In this document: positions 26,268 through 33,641 of the stretch, one piece after another
How positions within the stretch are numbered: position 1 is the stretch's first letter
How the letters are laid out: each line of letters opens with the position of its first letter
Assembly (NCBI RefSeq): GCF_007679035.1
Contig: NZ_VEFR01000001.1
Location: 868,001 to 932,000, forward strand
Reading direction: 5' to 3'
From: Agrococcus jejuensis
GTDB taxonomy: Bacteria; Actinomycetota; Actinomycetes; Actinomycetales; Microbacteriaceae
DNA length: 64,000 nt
The notes under the pieces: generated by a model
The model's database searches: none
What the model saw: the letters and a program-made list of their open reading frames with translations, nothing else
Told to the model about the DNA's origin: nothing
Position numbers and translations under genes: made by a program

Positions 26268-28559
26268 CTACGCGGACGCCTCCGGGATGGTTCGGAGCAG
26301 CGACCGCGAACGGACTGCCGGACCTCGACGCCAGCGTACCGACGTCCACCCACGACGATCCGCCTCGGTGGCGAGCCGCGAGTCCGGGTTGACGGCCGTC
26401 GGCGAGCCGACGAGCTGCAGCCACTCCAGGTCGGCGTGGCTGTCGCCGTAGCCGTACGACGCCGACAGGTCGGCGCCGTGCTCGTCGGCGTACTGCGCGA
26501 GCCACGACGCGCGCGCCTCGTCGACGAGCGGCGGCGTCGCGAGGTAGCCGGTGAGGCGACCGTCGCGCTCGTGCATGCTGCCGGCGACGACCTCGTCGAA
26601 CAGCGCTGCGACAGGGGCGGCGAGGCGGTCGAACGAGCCGGTGACGAGCACGGTGCGGTGGCCGGCGGCGCGGTGCTGCAGCACGCGCTCGATCGCGTCC
26701 GCGCTCGCGTGCGACAGCATCCGGTCGCGGTAGCCGCTGCCCTGCACGATGCGCTCGAGGCGCTCGACCGACACGCCCTCGTAGCGGCGCATGAACTCGC
26801 GGATGAACTCGCCGCGGTCGCGGCGCTCGGCCGCGAGGTAGCGGGGCACGTCGCGCAGCATGCGCACGACCTCGGCCGGGTACGCGGTGCGGCGCACGCC
26901 GTTCGTGCGCACCCAGAGGTACTGCTCGACGATGTTGGAGTCGACGAGCGTGCCCTCGAGGTCGAACACGGCGAGCACGTCGGAGCGCTGCGGCAGGCCG
27001 GCGGCCGCCTGGACGATCGCAGCCTTCGCCTGCTCGCGGCGGCGGGCCGAGAACGAGGTCGCGAGCTCGGTCACGGCGGGCAGGTGCACGTCCTGCAGGT
27101 AGTGGTCCCAGTCGATCGCCGTGATGTCGAACCCGCGGTCGGCGGCGATCTCGGCGGGCAGGGAGGCGTGCAGCGCCTTGGTGTTGGCGTCGTCGAAGAT
27201 GATCTCCGACTGCACGTAGACCTTGTAGAGCGCGATGAACTGGCGCAGGCGACCGATGTCGCGCACGGCCTTGTCGGTCGACGTCTTCCAGCGACGCGTC
27301 TGGTCGGTGGTCGGGAGCACGCCGAGGGCGCTCTGGGCTGCCGTCACGAGGCGCTGCTGCTGCGCGAGACGGCGGTCGACCCGCATGCCGCCCGGGAACG
27401 TCCAGTCGGGCACGATCACGGGAGCGTCGCCCTGCTGCATGGGGTGCGCCGTGAAGTAGGTCCGCACGGCCTCGAAGATCTCGTGGTACGGCAGCGGATT
27501 CGAACGGCCCGACGCCACCTGGTAGTAGGCGGGGCTGCCGGCGGGCGGCGGCTGCGTCGCCGCCGCGATCGCCGCGTTCACGACGTGGTCGACGGGGATG
27601 ACGTCGAGCACCGAGTCGGGCGAGCCGGGGAACTCGGGCAGCTGGCCCTTGCCGTAGGCGACGATGAGCGGGTCGGCGACCTTGAAGCCGTCGATCCAGC
27701 CCGGGTACGGGTGCTGCGCGGCCGACTCGATGATCGACGGGCGCACGATCGACAGGCGGCGCTGGGCGCCCCACAGCTGCTCGGCGGCCCGCTCCGCGAA
27801 GGCCTTCGTGAGCGTGTAGACGTCGGTCCAGCCGAGGCTCTGCGCGCGGGTGCGACCGGCCTCGACGAGCTGCTCGGTGACCCAGGCGCGTCGCGCCTCC
27901 TCGCTCGCGGAGGCGACGGCGAGCGGACCGGCCTTGCCGTGCTCGGCGCGCGCCGCGTCGAGGAAGCCCGTGAGCAGCTCGGGCATGCGCGACTGCAGCT
28001 CGACGCGTTCGCGCGCCTGCCGAGCCGCCTTGTGCTCGAGACGCCAGTCGACGTCGTGCTCGAGGCTCTGCTCGAGCGCGACGCCCTTGCGCAGGCCGCC
28101 GACGTAGCAGGTGGAGATGTGCACGACGTGCGGGTCGGCGCCCGTGGCCAGCACGGCCTCGTACAGGCCCACGGCGCCGCCGAGGTTCGTGTCGAACGAC
28201 TCGTCGATCGGCGGGTCGAACGAGACGCTCGCCGCGGAGTGGATGACGACGTCGAGCCCCGCGGGCAGCGGCGCGACCTCGTCGAGCCCCGAGTCGATGA
28301 CCGTGATGCGCGTGCCGATCGCGGCATCCGCGACCTCGTCGCCGACCTTCGCACGCCAGGCGTCGAAGACGGGCTTGCGCAGCAGCGCTGCCGCGCGGTC
28401 CTCGGCGGTCTCGGCGCCCTTGCCGCGCACGAGGATCGCGATCGTCGTGTCGGGGAACGTGCTCAGCAGTCGCTCGAGGATGGCCTGGCCGACGAATCCC
28501 GTCGCTCCGGTCAGGAGGACGTGGGCGTCACCGAGGTCGTGCGGCTTCGTGGTGGTCAT
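26268..28559 (-). CDS. Fatty acyl-CoA reductase fused to a HAD-IB phosphatase-like domain
   Basis: A 763-residue two-domain protein. Residues 1-500 form an extended SDR of the male-sterility/FAR type: TGATGFVG (17-24) binds NAD(P), VIHSAASVSFD is the family strand, and Tyr248-x3-Lys252 is the catalytic pair. It should reduce acyl-CoA or acyl-ACP to a fatty aldehyde or alcohol. Residues 525-763 form a SerB-like HAD domain: Asp533 nucleophile in FDLEGT, TGSFDR, and GYGDSHADLEWL near the C-terminus. The acid/base Asp expected two residues after the nucleophile is Glu535. The ATG at 28559 overlaps the upstream stop (ATGA). Fatty alcohol is the alkyl donor for the AGPS-like enzyme encoded at 30901. 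Confidence 0.87.
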   Translation of the reverse strand: MTTTKPHDLGDAHVLLTGATGFVGQAILERLLSTFPDTTIAILVRGKGAETAEDRAAALLRKPVFDAWRAKVGDEVADAAIGTRITVIDSGLDEVAPLPAGLDVVIHSAASVSFDPPIDESFDTNLGGAVGLYEAVLATGADPHVVHISTCYVGGLRKGVALEQSLEHDVDWRLEHKAARQARERVELQSRMPELLTGFLDAARAEHGKAGPLAVASASEEARRAWVTEQLVEAGRTRAQSLGWTDVYTLTKAFAERAAEQLWGAQRRLSIVRPSIIESAAQHPYPGWIDGFKVADPLIVAYGKGQLPEFPGSPDSVLDVIPVDHVVNAAIAAATQPPPAGSPAYYQVASGRSNPLPYHEIFEAVRTYFTAHPMQQGDAPVIVPDWTFPGGMRVDRRLAQQQRLVTAAQSALGVLPTTDQTRRWKTSTDKAVRDIGRLRQFIALYKVYVQSEIIFDDANTKALHASLPAEIAADRGFDITAIDWDHYLQDVHLPAVTELATSFSARRREQAKAAIVQAAAGLPQRSDVLAVFDLEGTLVDSNIVEQYLWVRTNGVRRTAYPAEVVRMLRDVPRYLAAERRDRGEFIREFMRRYEGVSVERLERIVQGSGYRDRMLSHASADAIERVLQHRAAGHRTVLVTGSFDRLAAPVAALFDEVVAGSMHERDGRLTGYLATPPLVDEARASWLAQYADEHGADLSASYGYGDSHADLEWLQLVGSPTAVNPDSRLATEADRRGWTSVRWRRGPAVRSRSLLRTIPEASA

Positions 28560-29359
28560 GCGACCAGCCTGGCAGCCAGACGGTCCGCTGTCGCATCCAT
28601 GCCCGGCAGGGCGGCGACGCGGTCGCGGACGCGCTCGAGCGCGAGGCGTCCCTGGGCGCCGGCGAAGGTGAGGCGCTCGAGCAGGTGCCGGGCGCGCGCG
28701 GGCACGTGGATGGCGCCGATGGGCCATGCGCCGCCGAGGATCGCGCGCCGCGAGAGGCGGCGAGCGCGCGCCGACTCGGCGAGGCGGCGCTCGGCCTCCT
28801 GGCCGAGGAAGTCGAGGTGGCGCGACTGCACGTCGTCGACGATGCCGGCGAGCACGTCGATCGTCGCGTGCCTCGCGTGGCGCGCCAGGGCGCCGAAGGC
28901 TTCGCCGATGATCCACTCGTCGACGAGCCCGGTGGATGCGTGCACCGCGATGACGTCGGTGCCCGTGAGGTTCGCGATGATCGCTCGGCGCACGGGACCC
29001 CGACGCTCGGCGAGCTCGCGCGGACGGAAGCGCGCTCTGCCGTGCAGCTCGGTCGGGTGGTCGTGGGCGTCGAGGATCGCGCGCAGCGCGTCGGCGATCC
29101 AGAAGCGCTCGTACGCCCACGTCACGAGGAACGCCGTCACGCGAGCGTCCTTGTGGGTCGCGGTCACGAGCATGTCGCGCAGCCGGCCCATCGTCGCGGC
29201 CTCGACGTGGTGCAGCACGGCGACGAGGCGCAGGGAGACGTCGTCGAGGGGTGCGTCGACGAAGGCGGCGAGGTCGAGGGCGTCGCGGTGGCTGCCGCGC
29301 GCGTCGCGCGCGAAGGCACGGACGTCGAAGGCCCGCTCGGGGGCGGTGGTGCGGCTCAT
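28556..29359 (-). CDS. Ferritin-like paralogue with degenerate iron site
   Basis: A 267-residue protein that aligns along its length with the diiron protein at 25430-26224 (LRDML, THK, AFLVTW, ERFW, NLTGTDVIAVH, RHLDFLGQEAERRL). Three of the six iron ligands are replaced: the second-helix Glu-x-x-His becomes Arg85 and Ile88 (YERFWIADA), and the fourth-helix Glu becomes Gln178 (VQSRH). Glu53, Glu148 and His181 remain. It is therefore unlikely to hold a normal diiron centre and may be a structural partner of its intact paralogue. First gene of the minus-strand operon; its stop overlaps the reductase start. The ATG at 29359 fits a leaderless TATCGT promoter. Confidence 0.78.
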   Translation of the reverse strand: MSRTTAPERAFDVRAFARDARGSHRDALDLAAFVDAPLDDVSLRLVAVLHHVEAATMGRLRDMLVTATHKDARVTAFLVTWAYERFWIADALRAILDAHDHPTELHGRARFRPRELAERRGPVRRAIIANLTGTDVIAVHASTGLVDEWIIGEAFGALARHARHATIDVLAGIVDDVQSRHLDFLGQEAERRLAESARARRLSRRAILGGAWPIGAIHVPARARHLLERLTFAGAQGRLALERVRDRVAALPGMDATADRLAARLVA

Positions 29360-29366
29360 CGTCTCG

Positions 29367-29372
29367 ACGATA
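29367..29372 (-). promoter_or_regulatory. Leaderless -10 box (TATCGT) of the minus-strand lipid operon
   Basis: TATCGT on the minus strand ends seven bases before the ATG at 29359 and would drive the ferritin-like / reductase-HAD / diiron operon. Confidence 0.55.
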
Positions 29373-29424
29373 CCGGCGTGCGCATGGCCCGTCGGTGCTG
29401 CGCCGCGCCGCGCGTCGCCGCGGA

Positions 29425-29430
29425 TATGGT
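29425..29430 (+). promoter_or_regulatory. Leaderless -10 box (TATGGT) of the plus-strand lipid operon
   Basis: TATGGT ends seven bases before the ATG at 29438, and decides against the in-frame ATG at 29426, which lies inside the box. It would drive the SDR / PlsC / AGPS operon, back to back with the divergent promoter 53 bases away. Confidence 0.55.
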
Positions 29431-29437
29431 GGGGCGC

Positions 29438-30193
29438 ATGCGTGCGCTCGTCACCGGTGCGTCCTCCGGCATCGGAGCCGCCTTCGCGCGTGCCCTCGCC
29501 GCCCGAGGTCACGATCTCGTCCTCGTCGCTCGCGACCGATCGCGGCTCGAGGCCATGGCGGCCGAGCTGCCCGTCGACGTCGAGGTGCTGCCCGCCGACC
29601 TCGCGCTGCGCGACGAGCAGGAGCGCGTCGCCGATCGCATCGCCTCCGAGGCCTCCCCCATCGGCATGGTCGTGACGTGTGCCGGATTCGGCATGCACGC
29701 GCAGATCCTCAGCGAGGACCCCGCCGAGCACGACCGCGCGTGGGAGGTCATGGGGCGCGCGACGCAGCGGCTCGCCGCCGCGGCGGCGCGCACGATGCGA
29801 CCGCGCGGCGAGGGCGCGATCGTCACGGTCTCCTCGACCGCCGGCCTCACGGCCATGGGCGCGTACGCCGCGATCAAGGCCTGGGTCACGACGATGACCG
29901 AGGGCCTCGCGAACGAGCTGCACGGCTCGGGCGTCACCGTCACGGCGCTGCTGCCGGGCTGGGTGCGCACCGAGTTCCACCAGCGCGCGGGCATGGCCGC
30001 CTCCGGCCTGCCCGACGTGCTGTGGCTCGAGCCCGACGCCGTCGTGGCCGCATGTCTGCGCGACGTCGATCGCGGCAAGGTGCTCTCCATACCCAGCGTT
30101 CGGTACAAGGCCTTCGCGGGATTGCTGCGGATCATGCCGAGGTCCGGCGTGCGGGCAGTGTCGCGTGCTTTGCGATCCCGGCGCGATCGGTAG
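29438..30193 (+). CDS. Short-chain dehydrogenase, candidate acyl/alkyl-DHAP reductase
   Basis: A 251-residue classical SDR. The NADP-binding motif TGASSGIG is at residues 6-13, the catalytic serines at 132-133 (VSSTAG) and Tyr143-x3-Lys147 (YAAIK) complete the active site. The C-terminal 25 residues (KAFAGLLRIMPRSGVRAVSRALRSRR) are basic and amphipathic, suggesting contact with the membrane. By sequence it belongs to the broad DltE-like group, whose substrates vary. In this operon, directly before an acyltransferase and an alkyl-DHAP synthase, reduction of the ketone of alkyl-DHAP (the step done by DHRS7B or Ayr1 in eukaryotes) is an attractive guess from context only. Confidence 0.85.
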   Translation: MRALVTGASSGIGAAFARALAARGHDLVLVARDRSRLEAMAAELPVDVEVLPADLALRDEQERVADRIASEASPIGMVVTCAGFGMHAQILSEDPAEHDRAWEVMGRATQRLAAAAARTMRPRGEGAIVTVSSTAGLTAMGAYAAIKAWVTTMTEGLANELHGSGVTVTALLPGWVRTEFHQRAGMAASGLPDVLWLEPDAVVAACLRDVDRGKVLSIPSVRYKAFAGLLRIMPRSGVRAVSRALRSRRDR

Positions 30194-30202
30194 GGTCGAC
30201 GG

Positions 30203-30904
30203 GTGGCAGACGCCCCGCACCATCGCGACCGCTTCGACTCGAAGGCGCATGAGGTCGCTCGCTTCGGCGCGCAACGCGGCGTCCTGAAGTCCGCCGTGCA
30301 CGCCACCGTGACGCTCACGGCCGTCGACGCGGAGAAGGCCGCAGCCCTCGAGGGCAAGCCCTTCATCCTCGTCGCCAACCACTCGAGCCATCTCGACGCG
30401 CCGTCGATCCTCTCGGCGCTGCCCTGGCGCATCGCCAAGACGCTCGCGATCGGCGCCGCCGCCGACTACTTCTTCGACGTGTGGTGGCGCCGCGGCCTCA
30501 CCGCGCTGTTCTTCAACGCGTTCCCCGTGCAGCGCTCCGGCCGCCGCAAGCAGGTCGTCTCGGCGCGCAGCCTGCTCGAGCGCGGGATCCCCGTGCTGCT
30601 GTTCCCCGAGGGCACGCGCTCGAAGTCGGGCCGCATGGCGCACTTCCGCCCCGGCTCCGCCGCGCTCGCGACGACCCTCGGCGTGCCGATCCTGCCGGTG
30701 GCGCTCATCGGCGCGCATCACGCGCATCCCCGCGGCTCGTCGTGGCCGAAGCCGGGGCGCCTGCCCGTGACGGTCGTCTTCGGCGACCCGATCGCACCCA
30801 TCGAGGGCGAGAACGCCCGTGACCTCACCGCCCGCGTGCAGGCGGAGGTCGTGAGACTCGTGACCGTCCATGGCGGTCCTGACGCGAAGGAGCTGCCCGC
30901 ATGA
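30203..30904 (+). CDS. PlsC-family lysophospholipid/DHAP acyltransferase
   Basis: A 233-residue glycerolipid acyltransferase. Motif I is NHSSHLD (His60 and Asp65, the HX4D catalytic pair), motif III is LFPEGTRSKSG (134 onwards) and motif IV is VPILPVALIG. It should transfer an acyl chain to a hydroxyl of a glycerol phosphate backbone at the membrane face. The GTG at 30203 lies nine bases after the SDR stop. Its stop overlaps the next start (ATGA), so it is translated together with the AGPS-like enzyme; this suggests that it may supply the acyl-DHAP substrate or acylate the alkyl product. Confidence 0.9.
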   Translation: MADAPHHRDRFDSKAHEVARFGAQRGVLKSAVHATVTLTAVDAEKAAALEGKPFILVANHSSHLDAPSILSALPWRIAKTLAIGAAADYFFDVWWRRGLTALFFNAFPVQRSGRRKQVVSARSLLERGIPVLLFPEGTRSKSGRMAHFRPGSAALATTLGVPILPVALIGAHHAHPRGSSWPKPGRLPVTVVFGDPIAPIEGENARDLTARVQAEVVRLVTVHGGPDAKELPA

Positions 30905-32568
30905 CCGTCGAGCACATGAAGTGGTGGGGCTGGGGCCGTGAGGGCGTCGGATTCCACTTCGAGGACAAGCCCGCGTTCGCGCCGTTCGTCGAGCACGCCG
31001 TCGGCCTCGACCTGCACTCGGCGCCCGCCGTCGACGTGCCGTCGTTCGAGGACATCGACGTGCCCGCGTCGCAGGCGCCCGACGCGCTCCTGGGCGAGCT
31101 GCGCGGCGCGATCGGCGACGAGCACGTCGTGCTCGACGACCTCGACCGCGTCGTGCACACCTACGGCAAGTCGATCCGCGACCTCATCCGCGTGCGCGCC
31201 GGCATCCTGCCCCGCATCCCCGACGTCGTCGCCTACCCGGGCGACGAGGACGACGTGACGCGCATCGTGCAGGTGGCGAGCGCCGCGAACGCCGTGCTCA
31301 TCCCCTTCGGCGGCGGCTCGAACATCGCGGGCAGCCTCGAGCCGACCGCGTCCGAGACGCGCCCGATCATCTCGGTCGACATGGGGCGCATGCGCCTGCT
31401 CGTCGACATCGACGAGCCCGCGCAGATCGCCCGCATCCAGGCGGGCGCGCTCGGGCCCGACCTCGAGGCGCAGCTCAACGCCAAGGGCTGGACGCTCGGC
31501 CACTTCCCCGACTCGTTCACGCACTCGACGCTCGGCGGCTGGGTCGCGACGCGCTCGAGCGGCATGCAGTCCGACAAGTACGGCGACATCGCCGAGATCA
31601 CGCGCGGCCTGCGCGTCGTGCGCCCCGACGGCACCCTCGTCATCCGTGCGATGCCCAACGCATCCACGGGTCCGAGCGTGCGCGAGATGGTGCTCGGCTC
31701 CGAGGGCCGCCTCGGCATCATCACCGAGGTGTCGGTGCAGGTGCACCGCGTGCCCGAGGAGCGCGTCATCCACGCGTACTTCTTCCCCAGGTGGAACGTG
31801 GCGCTCGGCGCGATGCAGGCCATCGCGGCGTCCGACGCGGCACCGTCGATCACGCGCGTGTCGGATGCGCGCGAGACGGCGTTCTCGATGTCGACGAGCA
31901 AGGTGCGCACGGGCACGTCGCGCATCCTCGCCGAGGAGGTGCTGCCCAGGATCATGAAGTCCAAGGGCTGGGACCTCGACGAGATCTGCATGTCGTTCAT
32001 CGGCTACGAGGGCTCCCCCGCCCACGTGCGCAGGCAGCGCGCCGCGGTCGAGAAGATCGTCAAGGCGTACGGCGGCATGGGCGTGGGCACCGGCCCCGGC
32101 GTCCTCTACGACCAGAAGAAGTTCGACACGCCCTACCTGCGCGACTTCCTGCTCGACCGAGGTGCCGTCGCCGACGTCTCCGAGACCGTCGCGCCCTGGT
32201 CGCGCCTGCTCGAGCTCTACGACGCGACGGTCGCGTCGGCGAACGCCGCCTACGAGCGGATCGGCCAGCCCGGCTGGATCATGTGCCACCTGTCGCACTC
32301 GTACCACTCGGGCGCGTGCCTGTACTTCACGTTCGCGTGGGTCGCGGGCGGCGACGAGATCACCGAGTACGAGACGGTGAAGTCGGCCATCCAGCAGTCG
32401 TTCGTCGACCACGGCGGCGCGATCTCGCATCACCACGGCGTCGGCTTCGAGCACGCGCCGTGGCTCGAGCAGGACATCTCGGCGGAGGGCGTCACGGTCA
32501 TGCGCGGCCTCTTCGCCGCCTCCGACCCGCAGCGCATCCTCAACCCGGGCGCGATCGTCGCCGACTGA
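30901..32568 (+). CDS. Alkyldihydroxyacetonephosphate synthase (AGPS-like FAD enzyme)
   Basis: A 555-residue flavoenzyme that closely follows mammalian AGPS, which replaces the acyl chain of acyl-DHAP by a fatty alcohol to form the ether bond. It opens with MKWWGWG, as AGPS does with MKWNGWG; the PCMH-type FAD domain shows PFGGGSN (135-141), GHFPDS (200-205) and TLGGWVATRSSGMQS (210-224); the cap domain has TRVSDARE, SYHSGACLYF with Tyr475 aligned to the catalytic Tyr578, and SHHHGVG at 509-515 aligned to His615-617. The main active-site elements are kept. Mycobacteria also carry genes annotated agpS without a proven ether-lipid product, so the activity remains a prediction. Last gene of the SDR-PlsC-AGPS operon. 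Confidence 0.86.
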   Translation: MTVEHMKWWGWGREGVGFHFEDKPAFAPFVEHAVGLDLHSAPAVDVPSFEDIDVPASQAPDALLGELRGAIGDEHVVLDDLDRVVHTYGKSIRDLIRVRAGILPRIPDVVAYPGDEDDVTRIVQVASAANAVLIPFGGGSNIAGSLEPTASETRPIISVDMGRMRLLVDIDEPAQIARIQAGALGPDLEAQLNAKGWTLGHFPDSFTHSTLGGWVATRSSGMQSDKYGDIAEITRGLRVVRPDGTLVIRAMPNASTGPSVREMVLGSEGRLGIITEVSVQVHRVPEERVIHAYFFPRWNVALGAMQAIAASDAAPSITRVSDARETAFSMSTSKVRTGTSRILAEEVLPRIMKSKGWDLDEICMSFIGYEGSPAHVRRQRAAVEKIVKAYGGMGVGTGPGVLYDQKKFDTPYLRDFLLDRGAVADVSETVAPWSRLLELYDATVASANAAYERIGQPGWIMCHLSHSYHSGACLYFTFAWVAGGDEITEYETVKSAIQQSFVDHGGAISHHHGVGFEHAPWLEQDISAEGVTVMRGLFAASDPQRILNPGAIVAD

Positions 32569-32589
32569 GGGCTCGGCCTGCGCGTCCGG

Positions 32590-33303
32590 TCAGCGGGCGC
32601 GCAGGCGGTCGATCGCCGCGAGCACCTCGTCGAGGGTCTCGCGGGACTCGAGGCTCGAGAAGTGGCCGGCGGCGCGCAGCCGCACGACCTCCGAGCCCAC
32701 GAGCGGCGCGTGCGCCGGCACGTGGGGGTCCCATGCGGGCACGAGCTCGACGATGCTCGCGTTCGCCGCCGTCTCGGCCGCGAGCGCCACGAGCGCGGGC
32801 GAGCCGTCGCGCAGCTCGGTCAGCGACCGCCACCACGGCACGAGCCGAGCCCTCGTGGTGCCCTCGAAGGGCGTCGCGATCGCCACGAGCCCCACGAGCC
32901 GCGCGCCGGCGGGCGTCGTGCCTGCGATGGCGTCGCGCGCCCAGTCGACGACCACCTGCTTGCCCGTGAGCCCGCCCTTCGAGTGGGCGACGAGCACGAC
33001 GTCGCCGTGGAGGTCGTCGATCGCCGCCCGCACGAGCGGCACGGCGTCGACGAAGGGCGCGAGGTTCCATCCGAGCGCGGGCACGGCGCGCACGCCGAGG
33101 CCGCGCGCCGCGAGTCGGCGCGCGAGCGGCTCGAGGTAGCGCCACGGCTCCCACACGCCGGGGAGCAGCACGACGGTGACCCCGCCGGAGGGCGCCGGCA
33201 CGTCGAACGGCGTCGTGCGGCGCACGAACGCCCGTGCCTGTCCGCGCGTCGCATCCAGGTAGTCCCGCGCCCACGTCGCAGCACGACCGAGCAGACGACG
33301 CAT
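32590..33303 (-). CDS. Alpha/beta hydrolase (lipase/esterase-like)
   Basis: A 237-residue alpha/beta-fold hydrolase. VVLLPGVWEPWRYLEPLARRLAARG is the oxyanion-side strand, AHSKGG the nucleophile elbow with the catalytic Ser, and GHFSSLESRETLDEVLAAI carries the likely catalytic His. The acid is probably the Asp of AWDPHVP. The substrate is unknown. Its ATG shares a base with the stop of the truncated hydrolase upstream (TGATG), so its translation may depend on that remnant being translated. It converges with the AGPS gene, ending 21 bases from it. Confidence 0.85.
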   Translation of the reverse strand: MRRLLGRAATWARDYLDATRGQARAFVRRTTPFDVPAPSGGVTVVLLPGVWEPWRYLEPLARRLAARGLGVRAVPALGWNLAPFVDAVPLVRAAIDDLHGDVVLVAHSKGGLTGKQVVVDWARDAIAGTTPAGARLVGLVAIATPFEGTTRARLVPWWRSLTELRDGSPALVALAAETAANASIVELVPAWDPHVPAHAPLVGSEVVRLRAAGHFSSLESRETLDEVLAAIDRLRAR

Positions 33304-33590
33304 CAGGCGTCCGACCGGGTCGTGACGAGCTCGGCGGCGACCTGCGTGCGCATGGAGTGGCCGACCGCGACGACCGACGCGATGCCGAGGTCGCGCACGA
33401 CCGCCGCGACGTGATCGGCGCACTCGGGCATCGACGCCTGTCGCGTCGGATCCGGCGACCCCCCGAAGCCGGGCACGTCGATCGCGACGGCGTCGTCCTC
33501 GCCGCGGCGATGCTCGCTGCGGGTCGCGCCCCGTCGGCCACGACTCTCGGCGCGCCACGCACGCCTGCCCGCCCGCAGTCGATCCCCCAC
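33303..33590 (-). pseudogene. Truncated alpha/beta hydrolase remnant
   Basis: A 95-codon frame whose second half reads as an alpha/beta hydrolase: AVAIDVPGFGGSPDPTR, a DHVAAVVRDLGI helix and VAVGHSM, the nucleophile elbow. The normal GHSMGG is changed to GHSMRT, and the frame stops 13 codons later, before the lid and the catalytic Asp and His. The N-terminal oxyanion strand (LHG) is also missing; that region reads as arginine-rich shadow. It looks like a gene that lost both ends, now fused by a TGATG junction to the intact hydrolase. The GTG at 33590 is only a possible start. Confidence 0.6.
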
Positions 33591-33641
33591 GCCCCGATCG
33601 TAGATGGGCGTCGCGCACGATGCGGTGCGAGGATGGATGCC

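Noticed and set aside
29426..29437. Upstream ATG at 29426 as the SDR start
   Set aside because: It lies inside the -10 box and has no ribosome site, whereas the ATG at 29438 has correct leaderless spacing and directly begins the SDR fold.
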